In this document: positions 1-6,886 of the stretch, one piece after another | Layout: the number at the start of each line of letters is the position of its first letter | Position numbering within the stretch: position 1 is the stretch's first letter | NCBI GenBank assembly: GCA_903861145.1 | Contig: CAIOTH010000088.1 | Span: 1-38,902, forward strand | Source of the DNA: an uncultured Bacteroidota bacterium | GTDB lineage: Bacteria > Bacteroidota > Bacteroidia > Chitinophagales > LD1 | Reading direction: 5' to 3' | Length of the DNA: 38,902 nucleotides | Program-made: the position numbers and the translations under genes | Notes under the pieces: model-generated | What the model was told of the DNA's origin: nothing | Seen by the model: only the letters and a program-made list of their open reading frames with translations | The model's database searches: none

Positions 1-1
1 T

Positions 2-178
2 GCATCTTCCGATCCATCGCACGTATTCAAAGGATTAAGAATGGCCGGCCGTACCGGTGGAGAAATTATAGAAGTATTAAACCTAAAGGTTGTAAAAGTG
101 ATGGCTGAAGAGAACATCTTGCTTATTAAAGGAGCAGTTCCCGGTGCAATAGGTGGATACGTAATTATTGAAGGGTAG
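2..178 (+). CDS. rplC: 50S ribosomal protein L3, C-terminal end (partial)
   Basis: This is the last 58 codons of ribosomal protein L3, an early-assembling 23S rRNA-binding protein; the 5' part lies outside the window. The frame reads [15 protein letters not shown] near its start and [15 protein letters not shown] near its end, which match the C-terminal L3 signatures (VFKGxRMAGRxG and LLxxKGAVPGxxGG). The stop is TAG at 176-178. In most bacteria rplD follows within a few dozen bases. Here a terminator follows instead, then three genes on the opposite strand, and rplD begins only at 2429. Identification is secure even though only the tail is visible. Confidence 0.95.
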   Translation, partial: ASSDPSHVFKGLRMAGRTGGEIIEVLNLKVVKVMAEENILLIKGAVPGAIGGYVIIEG

Positions 179-219
179 TTTGAAGGAAACTTCAAATCCT
201 GATAAAGGAAAGTGAAAAG

Positions 220-243
220 AGGCCCGGTTTACCGGGCCTTTTT
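220..243. terminator. Rho-independent terminator after rplC, probably bidirectional
   Basis: A perfect 8-bp GC-rich stem (AGGCCCGG/CCGGGCCT, loop TTTA) is followed by a T-rich run on the plus strand. It lies between the rplC stop at 178 and the end of the convergent gene at 248. The minus strand also has a T-rich stretch beyond the stem, so it may serve both genes. Its presence means that rplC transcription ends here and does not run into rplD. Confidence 0.85.
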
Positions 244-247
244 CATT

Positions 248-628
248 TTATGCAACTACCAGTTTTGGAATCGAAGTAGCTACCAAAATGGAATTGTTGA
301 ATGTAATTCCATCCCTGAAACTACGGAAAGGAGCCGAGCGTATCACCGGAAAACTAATATAAAGTAATAATAGATTTAATAAGAGTGCAATCACCTCTAA
401 TGCCTTTGATTGCGACTTGCGACATAACCGGGTAATCACAAATGTTACCAGGCAAATTAATGCCATTAAAACTATTTCGGCTATTAATAAAAGGTCAACC
501 AGGCCGCCAATATCTGGATGCCCGCTGGCGAACGTTAGTGCTGGTACTAATAAAACCAGCAGCGTGAATATTCTCTTAACGCTTAAATTTGGATAGGCTA
601 ATCGAAGTTCAGTTAATAGTTTATCCAT
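248..628 (-). CDS. small membrane protein of unknown function
   Basis: I do not recognise this 126-residue protein. It has three likely membrane-spanning segments: about residues 19-36, 41-67 and 76-96. The rest is short: a basic N-terminus (MDKLLTELRLAYPNLSVKR) and a tail of about 30 residues. Arg/Lys residues sit between TM2 and TM3. It is the last of three minus-strand genes lying between rplC and rplD. Its start overlaps (ATGGATAA) the stop of an upstream open frame at 621-821. No catalytic motif can be seen. The open frame and hydrophobic pattern support a real gene, but without homologs this is a moderate call. Confidence 0.55.
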   Translation of the reverse strand: MDKLLTELRLAYPNLSVKRIFTLLVLLVPALTFASGHPDIGGLVDLLLIAEIVLMALICLVTFVITRLCRKSQSKALEVIALLLNLLLLYISFPVIRSAPFRSFRDGITFNNSILVATSIPKLVVA

Positions 629-821
629 ATGCTATATTACTAAAGAAGAATGAATTATTTGAACCAGACAGATAGCCGACATTTATATAGTTAAGGTCGA
701 CCTGCGAGGTCAATTCGTTACAAACGGAAATATCGTTATTAGATTGAGATGATGTGCTAGGTGATGGACCGTCTGTGGTCAATGTCTGGAAAGTAATATA
801 AGCATAAACGCTATTTAGCGC
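621..821 (-). other. open frame without ATG between two minus-strand genes
   Basis: About 66 codons are open in this frame, from just after an in-frame TGA to a TAA that overlaps the start codon of the 126-residue membrane protein (ATGGATAA, 628-621). It also overlaps the end of the zinc-ribbon gene, in another frame. There is no ATG; a TTG lies inside. The predicted product is rich in Ser, Asn and Thr. It could be a small translationally coupled gene, the remnant of a decayed gene, or chance. Frame length and coupling geometry are the only support. Confidence 0.2.
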
Positions 822-1044
822 TCAATACCTTTTCAGTGGCCCGTGCATCAATACTTTTGTAGGTAGAAGTATTACAGGCTTTACAATAATATTTTTGGTA
901 GTAGTACTTCCCCGAACTTAAAATACACATAAACTTCTCATAAAAAGTGCGATGCATCCTTTTGGTATTATGCGTTCCGCAATCTTTACATGGCACTGGG
1001 GGGGCCAATCGCGTTTTTGGTTTCTCTCTGTAAAGTGCTGCCAT
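811..1044 (-). CDS. small zinc-ribbon protein of unknown function
   Basis: This 77-residue basic protein carries two CxxC knuckles, C19-K-D-C22 and C54-K-A-C57, about 31 residues apart. That is the layout of a zinc ribbon coordinating one Zn with four cysteines. The segment between them is rich in Tyr, Lys and Arg (KYYYQKYY), compatible with nucleic-acid or protein binding. No enzyme motif is present and I cannot assign a family. A consensus promoter box lies about 95 bases upstream, giving a leader with a perfect hairpin. It is the middle one of three minus-strand genes in the broken S10 operon, and probably shares a transcript with the membrane protein gene downstream. Confidence 0.6.
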   Translation of the reverse strand: MAALYREKPKTRLAPPVPCKDCGTHNTKRMHRTFYEKFMCILSSGKYYYQKYYCKACNTSTYKSIDARATEKVLSAK

Positions 1045-1100
1045 GTTACAAGTTAAGCTTTGTAATTCAAACCGGTCTCAGTACTGAAGGATTTTATTAA

Positions 1101-1119
1101 AATTAACCCAAGGTTAATT
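1101..1119 (-). promoter_or_regulatory. hairpin in the leader of the zinc-ribbon gene
   Basis: A perfect 8-bp stem with a 3-base loop (AATTAACC-CAA-GGTTAATT on the plus strand) lies between the promoter box at 1140-1147 and the start codon at 1044. On the minus strand it is followed by TTTAATAAAAT, so it may be a weak attenuator or simply a stable 5' leader element. Function is inferred. Confidence 0.35.
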
Positions 1120-1139
1120 CTTATGCACCTTAATTGTAC

Positions 1140-1169
1140 CAAAGCTATTAAATTTAGTTACATAATCCA
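1140..1169 (-). promoter_or_regulatory. Bacteroidota-type promoter for the zinc-ribbon gene
   Basis: Read on the minus strand, TAGCTTTG (1147-1140) is an exact TAnnTTTG -7 box, with a TTG 20 bases upstream as the -33 element. Transcription would start near 1133, leaving a leader of about 90 nt before the ATG at 1044. Confidence 0.5.
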
Positions 1170-1263
1170 ACAAAAGCGTTGTATTAAGTTACACCCATTC
1201 AAAACCGGGTGTGGATTTAATTGCCCAGTGCAATATACGGCTATGATAGTGCTATAGTTACAG

Positions 1264-2310
1264 CTACATACCTGTTAAAATTTTCAAGCTGCATTTAACT
1301 AATTCGCCCATTGTGCGGGCGGCAATGAATGTCTCATTTTTGTAATGATCGGCCAGTTCCTTGCCTAATTGACGTACCTTTTCTGCCGATGAAATCGTGT
1401 CGCGGGCCATAACATCGGTTAAATGGTTTAACCTGAAGTGCGAAGAAATACTCCGCCTGGCAATTAATGTCCGTTCCTCCTTTTGGTATTGTCTGATGGT
1501 TTCAGGGGTAAGCAGTTTTAGCGTCAGCTGCACCAATTCAACATTCTCTTTAAAAAACTGCGGTAAATAAAGCGTCTTTCTCCCCTCGTAACTTTGCTGG
1601 TCAAAATCTATGGGTCTTATCCTAAACTGCACCTCTTCAAAATCGGGCGTAATGTCAAACACGTAGTTGTACGAACGCATGTCTCCCAGCAACCTTACAA
1701 AACAGCGCTCATTAAACTTTACAAACTCTTTGGCAACGCGCACTTTGTTAAACTCCGGGTTTTCCAGGTACGAATGTATAAACTGGTCGCCGGGTATACC
1801 CGCAATATGCTCTTCAACCAGCGTATGGTCATCAACAAAGTAGTTAATCCGCGCCGGCGAAAGTATATGCTCCAGTTCCAGGCCATAAATACGCGATGCA
1901 TCTGCCTGTTTAATATAGAAATAGTCGTAGTTATCGTTAAAGTCGTTTACAATCTTAATTCTAAACGGGTTCGAATTGCCAAAGGTGCAATAATCAATCC
2001 GCTCAACATGCAGGTGGGTATGTACCGATGCATCGCCCCCGCTTCTTAATATAGAGTATATCTGTTTTAGCCCTTCGTGTATGTGGGTCAGGTCGTTTTG
2101 GGCGTAAAGTGCCGCTTCCCAAAGTGTATCGTTTCCGTTTTTATCGCGTATGGCAATGGCGCCGCTAAAGTGCTTCAGGTCGGCATAAGTAACGGGTAAT
2201 TCAATTTCCCGCCGGTTTTCGGCCAGGTACCACTGTAGTTCCTTATTTACGGGGTATATGTTTTTCTTCTTGGTAATGACTTGTTGCGTGTAGTTTTTCG
2301 GCTTTTTCAT
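1264..2310 (-). CDS. degenerate kinase-like (APH/HipA-fold) protein, function unknown
   Basis: This 348-residue protein has no signal peptide or TM segment. Three motifs in the right order suggest a protein-kinase-like or aminoglycoside-phosphotransferase-like fold: a lysine in FYIK (131-134) that could be the ATP-binding Lys, the block GDMRSYNYV (209-217) resembling the HGDxxxxN catalytic loop with Asp210 and Asn215, and IDFD (234-237) resembling the metal-binding DFG/IDFE element. The usual His before Gly-Asp is replaced by Leu. A segment IAGIPGDQF (169-177) is also typical of such kinases. The C-terminal 100 residues look helical. It is divergently oriented to rplD, with 118 bases between the start codons. 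Substrate cannot be predicted; the fold assignment is inference from motifs. Confidence 0.6.
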   Translation of the reverse strand: MKKPKNYTQQVITKKKNIYPVNKELQWYLAENRREIELPVTYADLKHFSGAIAIRDKNGNDTLWEAALYAQNDLTHIHEGLKQIYSILRSGGDASVHTHLHVERIDYCTFGNSNPFRIKIVNDFNDNYDYFYIKQADASRIYGLELEHILSPARINYFVDDHTLVEEHIAGIPGDQFIHSYLENPEFNKVRVAKEFVKFNERCFVRLLGDMRSYNYVFDITPDFEEVQFRIRPIDFDQQSYEGRKTLYLPQFFKENVELVQLTLKLLTPETIRQYQKEERTLIARRSISSHFRLNHLTDVMARDTISSAEKVRQLGKELADHYKNETFIAARTMGELVKCSLKILTGM

Positions 2311-2349
2311 GCATACTGGCTTTGGCAGCGTATTTTTTTAAGGGAAATA

Positions 2350-2380
2350 TTTGTAACTCTGTTGATAAAGTCTATTTTTG
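2350..2380 (+). promoter_or_regulatory. consensus Bacteroidota promoter for rplD-rplV
   Basis: TTTG (2350-2353), a 19-base spacer and TATTTTTG (2373-2380) match the housekeeping consensus TTTG-N19-21-TAnnTTTG of Bacteroidota exactly. Transcription would begin at about 2386, some 40 bases before the rplD ATG. It is the only strong promoter seen between the rplC terminator and rplV, so it explains how the separated half of the S10 operon is expressed. Confidence 0.75.
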
Positions 2381-2428
2381 CGTTCCCTTTTTGGGGAAGG
2401 TGTATTATACCGAATAAATTTTTGAATT

Positions 2429-3061
2429 ATGAAGGTAAAAGTTTTAAGCAAAGACGGTGCAGAAACAGGGAGAGAGTTAAATCTTTCCGATGATATTTTT
2501 GGTATTGAGCCTAACGACCATGCAGTGTATTTAACTGTTAAGTCATACTTAGCTGCTCAACGTCAGGGAACTCACAAAACAAAAGAAAAGTGGGAAGTTT
2601 CTCGTACAACTAAAAAAGCATTCCGTCAAAAGGGAACAGGTGGTGCCCGTCGTGGTTCAATGAAATCGCCGTTGGTTAAAGGTGGTGGCCGTGCTTTCGG
2701 TCCTAAACCTCACTCTTACGATATTAAGATTAACAAGAAGGTAAAAGATATCGCTAAAAAAAGCGCTCTTACTTATAAGGTAAAGGAAAACAACCTGATA
2801 GTGGTTGAAAACTTTGAAATGGCCGCTCCAAAAACAAAAGATTTTGTAGCAGTATTAAAAGGCCTTAACCTAACAGGTACAAAAAGCGTATTTGTGGTTG
2901 AGGGAGCCGAAAAGAATACCTTGCTTTCAGCACGTAACGTTCCTTCGGTTTCAATTACCGAGGTAAACCACCTTAACATTTACGATATTATGAATTGCAA
3001 AAAGCTTGTATTAAGCGAAGCTGCAGTTAAAGCAATTGAATCTAATTTCTCGAACAACTAA
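2429..3061 (+). CDS. rplD: 50S ribosomal protein L4
   Basis: L4 binds domain I of 23S rRNA and lines the peptide exit tunnel. The 210-residue length is normal. The long tunnel loop is seen at about residues 45-95, with the family signature KAFRQKGTGGARRGS followed by a basic Gly-rich stretch (KGGGRAFGPKPHSY). The C-terminal half (KSVFVVEG, LNIYDIMN, KLVLSEAA) is typical. Translation from the ATG at 2429 gives the usual N-terminus MKVKVLSKDG; there is no Shine-Dalgarno sequence, as expected in this phylum. In other bacteria L4 can repress its own operon; here it is the first gene of its transcript instead of the third, so any such control would act on a different leader. Gene identity is certain. 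Confidence 0.98.
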   Translation: MKVKVLSKDGAETGRELNLSDDIFGIEPNDHAVYLTVKSYLAAQRQGTHKTKEKWEVSRTTKKAFRQKGTGGARRGSMKSPLVKGGGRAFGPKPHSYDIKINKKVKDIAKKSALTYKVKENNLIVVENFEMAAPKTKDFVAVLKGLNLTGTKSVFVVEGAEKNTLLSARNVPSVSITEVNHLNIYDIMNCKKLVLSEAAVKAIESNFSNN

Positions 3062-3067
3062 TTACTT

Positions 3068-3073
3068 AGGAGG
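3068..3073 (+). promoter_or_regulatory. perfect Shine-Dalgarno sequence before rplW
   Basis: AGGAGG lies 8 bases before the rplW ATG (3082). The other ribosomal genes here (rplD, rplB, rpsS, rplV) and the respiratory genes have only A/T-rich sequence at this place, as is usual in Bacteroidota, whose ribosomes largely ignore SD sequences. This one is therefore exceptional in the window. Confidence 0.7.
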
Positions 3074-3081
3074 ACATAGCC

Positions 3082-3375
3082 ATGGCAAACGTATTAATAA
3101 AACCTATCGTAACAGAAAAGTCTACCAAGAGCAGCGAAAAGCTGGGCAAGTATGCTTTTAAAGTGGTTAAAGAGGCAAACAAGCTTGAAATAAAGAAAGC
3201 TGTTGAAGCTGCTTATAACGTACAGGTTGATTCTGTAAACACACAGGTAACCGTAGGTAAGAAAAAAAGCCGTCAAACAAAACGTGGTGTTGCTACAGGT
3301 ATTAAGTCGCCTTATAAAAAAGCGCACGTTACTTTGAAAAAAGGCGAAGTAATTGATTTTTACGGATCAGTATAA
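3082..3375 (+). CDS. rplW: 50S ribosomal protein L23
   Basis: L23 sits at the mouth of the exit tunnel and is the docking site for trigger factor (also encoded in this window) and SRP. The 97 residues are full length: the N-terminal PIVTEKST motif, the helix NKLEIKKAVEAAYNVQV, and the basic loop VGKKKSRQTKRGVATGIK. It follows rplD after 20 bases and is preceded by a perfect AGGAGG, unlike its neighbours. Identity is certain. Confidence 0.98.
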   Translation: MANVLIKPIVTEKSTKSSEKLGKYAFKVVKEANKLEIKKAVEAAYNVQVDSVNTQVTVGKKKSRQTKRGVATGIKSPYKKAHVTLKKGEVIDFYGSV

Positions 3376-3464
3376 ATAAAGCTGCGTTTAGCAGAGAATA
3401 TATTCTTTAACTAAAGTGGATATCCTACCACTGATAAGACAAAGGGGATTAAAAAAAGAATAAA

Positions 3465-4289
3465 ATGGGCATTAAGAAGTACAGGCCTTACACCCCGAGC
3501 ATGAGGTTTACCGAACTCCTCACGTTCGACGAAATCACCACCAACGTTCCGGAGAAAAGCCTTTTGGCTCCTCACAAAAAAAGCGGCGGCCGTAACAAAG
3601 CCGGTGCTATGACCATGCGTTATGTAGGCGGTGGGCACAAACAACGTTACCGTATTATTGATTGGAAAAGAGACAAAGCAAATGTTCCAGGAAAAGTTGC
3701 TACTGTTGAATACGATCCAATGCGTACATCATTCATCGCTCTGATTCACTATCCTGACGGCGAAAAAAGATATATCCTTGCTCCGGCAGGTATTAAAGTA
3801 GGCCAAACGGTTATTTCCGGCAAAGGTGTTCCACCTGAGTTAGGTAATACACTTACCCTGGCTGAAATTCCACTAGGTGCTATCATCCACAATATCGAGT
3901 TACACCCTGGCAGAGGCGGCACAATCGTTCGCAGCGCAGGTGCATCAGCTCAGTTATTGGCTCGTGAAGATCGTTATGCAATTATCAAATTGCCTTCAGG
4001 CGAAACAAGAAGAATGTTATTAGAGTGTGTTGCAACTATAGGCACTGTATCTAACGGAGACCACAACCTTCAAAGCCTGGGTAAAGCCGGCCGTAAACGT
4101 TGGTTAGGCCGTCGTCCGCGCACAAGAGCTGTTGCCATGAACCCTGTCGATCACCCAATGGGTGGTGGTGAAGGACGTGCATCTGGTGGACACCCACGTA
4201 GCCGTAGAGGCTTAAAGGCTAAGGGATACAAAACCCGCTCGCCTAAAAAGACTACTTCTCAATATGTTGTTTCAAAAAGAAGTAAGTAA
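3465..4289 (+). CDS. rplB: 50S ribosomal protein L2
   Basis: L2 is a core 23S rRNA-binding protein needed for subunit association and peptidyl transferase activity. The 274 residues show the expected [11 protein letters not shown] start, GGRNKAG and [15 protein letters not shown] motifs, and the C-terminal signature [18 protein letters not shown] containing the conserved His near the peptidyl transferase centre. It lies 89 bases after rplW in the standard order, and the start at 3465 gives the usual N-terminus. Confidence 0.98.
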   Translation: MGIKKYRPYTPSMRFTELLTFDEITTNVPEKSLLAPHKKSGGRNKAGAMTMRYVGGGHKQRYRIIDWKRDKANVPGKVATVEYDPMRTSFIALIHYPDGEKRYILAPAGIKVGQTVISGKGVPPELGNTLTLAEIPLGAIIHNIELHPGRGGTIVRSAGASAQLLAREDRYAIIKLPSGETRRMLLECVATIGTVSNGDHNLQSLGKAGRKRWLGRRPRTRAVAMNPVDHPMGGGEGRASGGHPRSRRGLKAKGYKTRSPKKTTSQYVVSKRSK

Positions 4290-4330
4290 TCAGTAAACCA
4301 AATTTAAAATTCAAAATTTAATATAAGCAG

Positions 4331-4600
4331 ATGGCACGTTCAATAAAAAAAGGCCCTTACGTTCAATTCAAACTGGCTAAAAAAGTAAGCAAGATGAATG
4401 ATGGCGGAAAGAAAACGGTTGTTAAAACCTGGAGCCGTGCTTCGGTGGTAGTTCCCGAAATGGTAGGCCATACTTTTGCAGTACATAACGGTAATAAATT
4501 CATACCGGTTTATGTTACCGAAAATATGGTAGGCCACAAGCTTGGTGAGTTTTCACCTACCCGTATTTTCAAAGGGCATTCATCTAAGAAAGTTAAATAG
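4331..4600 (+). CDS. rpsS: 30S ribosomal protein S19
   Basis: S19 binds 16S rRNA in the head of the small subunit, with S13. The 89-residue protein is full length and has the family features [11 protein letters not shown] at the start, the conserved [17 protein letters not shown] region, and the C-terminal [16 protein letters not shown] signature. Position after rplB is canonical. No SD sequence is present. Confidence 0.98.
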   Translation: MARSIKKGPYVQFKLAKKVSKMNDGGKKTVVKTWSRASVVVPEMVGHTFAVHNGNKFIPVYVTENMVGHKLGEFSPTRIFKGHSSKKVK

Positions 4601-4657
4601 TAAGTAACCGGTAATGCCGGATTATAAAATAAGAAATTTCAAAATCGAAATAGTATC

Positions 4658-5050
4658 ATGGAAGCAGTAGCACATTTAAGAAACAACCCAACCTCTACCC
4701 GCAAAATGCGTTTAATTGCCGATTTAATCCGCGGCAAAAAAGTGTTTGAGGCTTTAACCATCCTGAAATTCAGCAAGCAGGAAGCTTCAGTTAAGTTAGA
4801 GAAATTGTTGAAGAGCGCTATCAACAATTGGGAGCAAAAAAACAACCTGAAACCGGAAGATAACGACCTTATCGTTTCCGAAATTCAGGTAAATGCAGGC
4901 ACAATGCTTAAGCGTTTCTTGCCAGCCCCACAAGGCCGTGCTTATCGCTTACGCAAACGCAGCAACCACGTTACTATTAAAGTAAACACCAAAGGCGCAC
5001 CGGCTATTGATGCACCGGTTGAAGAAGTTGAGGCTACTGAAGAAGCCTAG
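4658..5050 (+). CDS. rplV: 50S ribosomal protein L22
   Basis: L22 lines the exit tunnel with L4 and contacts all domains of 23S rRNA. The 130-residue protein has the N-terminal [19 protein letters not shown] motif, the helix [20 protein letters not shown], and the hairpin signature [15 protein letters not shown]. Beyond the usual end there is an acidic tail of about 18 residues rich in Glu, Ala and Val. rpsC normally follows at once. Here a strong terminator comes 32 bases after the stop and no rpsC is present. Confidence 0.98.
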   Translation: MEAVAHLRNNPTSTRKMRLIADLIRGKKVFEALTILKFSKQEASVKLEKLLKSAINNWEQKNNLKPEDNDLIVSEIQVNAGTMLKRFLPAPQGRAYRLRKRSNHVTIKVNTKGAPAIDAPVEEVEATEEA

Positions 5051-5081
5051 TTTTAATAAAGATTAAATTCAAGAATAGATT

Positions 5082-5111
5082 AAACCCTTGCCTCGTAGGC
5101 GAGGGTTTTTT
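5082..5111 (+). terminator. Rho-independent terminator after rplV
   Basis: A 12-pair stem (AAACCCTTGCCT with AGGCGAGGGTTT, one T-G wobble, CGT loop) is followed by a T run at 5106-5111. It closes the rplD-rplV unit 32 bases after the rplV stop. Confidence 0.9.
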
Positions 5112-5135
5112 CGTTTGTAAAATAAAAAGAGTGTC

Positions 5136-5184
5136 ATTGCGAAGCCTTTTCCAAAAAATCAATTAGAGGAAAGGCTGTGGCAAT
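5136..5184. repeat. fold-back intergenic repeat (TCATTGCGAAG type)
   Basis: The arms ATTGCGAAGCCTTTTCC (5136-5152) and GGAAAGGCTGTGGCAAT (5168-5184) are imperfect inverted copies separated by 15 bases. Sequences of the form GTCATTGCGAAG...GCAATC are frequent between genes in sphingobacterial genomes. A half-like copy, GTCATTGCTGCAG, occurs near 33963. Confidence 0.5.
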
Positions 5185-5253
5185 CTTCAGTTTTGTCTTT
5201 GAAATAGTTTTGAAAGTTAGACTCGTTCAACGATCGGCCTCCCTGCCATAAGT

Positions 5254-5404
5254 GTTCGGAAGAAATTAACGGCTAAAGCCAATACGCTTAAATTCTTACC
5301 TCGCCGACTTAAAGAGCGGGGTAAACATTTCCCCGACTTTTAAGTCGGGATTGGCATAGAAAGGTATCTGGCTTTAGCCATAATGGTATTTGCGTCTTCC
5401 GGAC
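5254..5404. repeat. nested inverted-repeat (REP/MITE-like) element
   Basis: Three nested inverted repeats share one centre region. The outer arms are GTTCGGAAGA (5254-5263) and TCTTCCGGAC (5395-5404), 9 of 10 matching. The middle arms are GGCTAAAGCC (5271-5280) and GGCTTTAGCC (5370-5379), a perfect match. Inside is a hairpin CCCGACTT-TT-AAGTCGGG (5332-5349). No coding frame is evident in 5112-5583, so this gap of about 470 bases is mostly repeats. No target-site duplication was identified, and mobility is inference. Confidence 0.5.
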
Positions 5405-5583
5405 AGTTATGACGTCCCCGCCAACCGGAATTTGCACCATTCTAATTAAACCATTCCTCTGTATAAATTAATCAATCTTCCACCACACCTTGTTTTTTAC
5501 TAAAACCTCCTTTCCCTCCTTGACGTAAACCATTAATACACCTACCTTGATAGAACAATGGGTAACGTTTAAAAATCGCTTCA

Positions 5584-6141
5584 ATGTTTCACGCTATACT
5601 TTTCTTATTGCTCGGCGCTACTCAGTATACCAACGTGCAGGCGCACCAGGATAGCCTGCTCATTTATAATGCATATACTGAAAGTGCCAAAATTTTTGAA
5701 CAAGCCACCGAACCGGCCCAGTGGAAAGCAGTGAATGATAGTGTGGTGCAGGTAACTGCAGAGGCCTTTGTTCGCTTGCACAAGTACAACAAAACAAAAT
5801 ATGTAGCTGCAGATGAGCTTAACCGCGAGGCTATTGGCGTTGCTCTTATTTTTCCTCAACCCTCAACTTTTGTGGTTGGCGACGCTACAAAATCAGCCGC
5901 TGATTTAAAGGCCGATGCAAATAGAACAGTAGCTGCTCCGGCCGGTAAAGAAATCGCCTTTAAAGTACTTGATGAACAAACCCATTTTTTGATAGGCCCT
6001 AACGGAAAAGGAAGAATTCCTTATGTAGTAATGAACTATTACGCTAAAGGCCGCATCCTGGTAAAAAGCGAAAAACTTGACCCCATAACTCTAAAAATTA
6101 TAGCAGTTGAATATCCGGGTTTAGCAACCAGTTCCAATTAA
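5584..6141 (+). CDS. small exported protein of unknown function
   Basis: This 185-residue protein starts with a signal peptide (hydrophobic core at residues 3-12, probable cleavage after VQA at about residue 20). The mature part of about 165 residues contains no Cys and no membrane segment. A helical region (about 25-80) is followed by a more beta-rich region (about 85-175: VALIFPQPSTFVVG, AFKVLDEQTHFLIG, RILVKSEKLDPITLKIIAVEY). I recognise no family. It lies alone where rpsC would be expected, between two repeat-rich gaps, and its promoter is not clear. Confidence 0.6.
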   Translation: MFHAILFLLLGATQYTNVQAHQDSLLIYNAYTESAKIFEQATEPAQWKAVNDSVVQVTAEAFVRLHKYNKTKYVAADELNREAIGVALIFPQPSTFVVGDATKSAADLKADANRTVAAPAGKEIAFKVLDEQTHFLIGPNGKGRIPYVVMNYYAKGRILVKSEKLDPITLKIIAVEYPGLATSSN

Positions 6142-6188
6142 TTCCACTAAGGGTTTACGTTTGCCTTGGTTGACGCCGTCTCCACAAT

Positions 6189-6266
6189 TGTTCGGAAGAT
6201 TGTTTTTGCCCTACATTTTTCCAGCGAAGCGAAGAAAAATGTAGATGTGTCCCCCGCTGGCGGGGG
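6189..6266. repeat. second cluster of fold-back repeats
   Basis: TGTTCGGAAGA (6189-6199) repeats exactly the left edge of the element at 5253-5263. It is followed by a hairpin with 11-bp arms, CTACATTTTTC (6211-6221) and GAAAAATGTAG (6234-6244), and by a second hairpin CCCCCGC-TG-GCGGGGG (6251-6266). The gap 6142-6494 holds these repeats and a minus-strand terminator; no gene is seen in it. Confidence 0.45.
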
Positions 6267-6370
6267 TGGAGAGCATCCTCGCTGATCGTAAACCTAAGCT
6301 TTGAAAGACCTCATTTTCGGAATACGAATAGCGTCCTCAACAACTAACATTTTACGCCATAACATTTATA

Positions 6371-6400
6371 AAATAAAAAAGGGCTGAATAGCTCTGCCCT
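6371..6400 (-). terminator. terminator for the sigma factor / membrane protein unit
   Basis: On the minus strand the stem AGGGC/GCCCT (6400-6396 and 6384-6380) with an 11-base loop is followed by TTTTTTATTT (6380-6371). It lies about 95 bases beyond the stop codon of the 111-residue membrane protein gene. The stem is short, so the call is moderate. Confidence 0.5.
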
Positions 6401-6494
6401 ATCCAACCCTTACTCAAAATATCGCTTTAATTACGCTGTATTTATAAAAATGTATTTCATCATAATCATCATAATAAATCAGCGTCCCCTGTAT

Positions 6495-6830
6495 TTACTC
6501 GTTCCTTTCAACCTTTACCTCAACCCGGCCCCATTTGCGGTTGCAGCGTTCAGCAAACTTGGTCTTAAACTGTTCCCGTTCATCGGGCGTCATTCCTTCC
6601 CATTTTGCCTTCCACATTTTACCTCTGCCCCAATGTCCGCGGCCTCTAAAACCGCCAAACAGTATCTTTGATAACAGTAATAGCGCTAGTGCATGGTAAA
6701 AATCAATCATCGGCAGGTGAAAAAGCTCGGGCATGGTGTAGTTCCATAACCACATGGTTCCATAACCAAACAAATAAACCGCCAGCCCAATTAATGCCAG
6801 CACTCCAATTCCTTTAAATATCCATTTCAT
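6495..6830 (-). CDS. small membrane protein downstream of an ECF sigma factor
   Basis: This 111-residue protein has two probable membrane segments (about residues 4-25 and 43-60). A Gly/Arg/Trp-rich linker (FGGFRGRGHWGRGKMWKAKW) follows, then a polar tail beginning MTPDEREQFKTKFAERC. The tail resembles the helical 'LTPEERxxFxxKF' segments of CpxP/Spy-like heavy-metal sensor proteins, often linked to ECF sigma factors in this phylum. It starts 56 bases after the sigma factor stop on the same strand, so co-transcription is likely. A role as the sigma factor's membrane partner or anti-sigma is inference; a classical anti-sigma domain is not visible. Confidence 0.65.
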   Translation of the reverse strand: MKWIFKGIGVLALIGLAVYLFGYGTMWLWNYTMPELFHLPMIDFYHALALLLLSKILFGGFRGRGHWGRGKMWKAKWEGMTPDEREQFKTKFAERCNRKWGRVEVKVERNE

Positions 6831-6886
6831 AAGTTTGTATTTTAAATGTTATGCCCTTTTTAAGGTGCCAACCCGCGGGCTAATAA

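Noticed and set aside
1594-2049. A 151-codon open frame on the plus strand inside the kinase-like gene
   Set aside because: It is fully antisense to a longer gene with recognisable motifs, its product is Val/Tyr/Lys-biased without any family feature, and it has no promoter. It is a frame shadow.
2383-2398. Hairpin TTCCC...GGGAA before rplD as a possible L4-binding leader
   Set aside because: The predicted transcript start (about 2386) falls inside the left arm, so the hairpin would not form in the mRNA.
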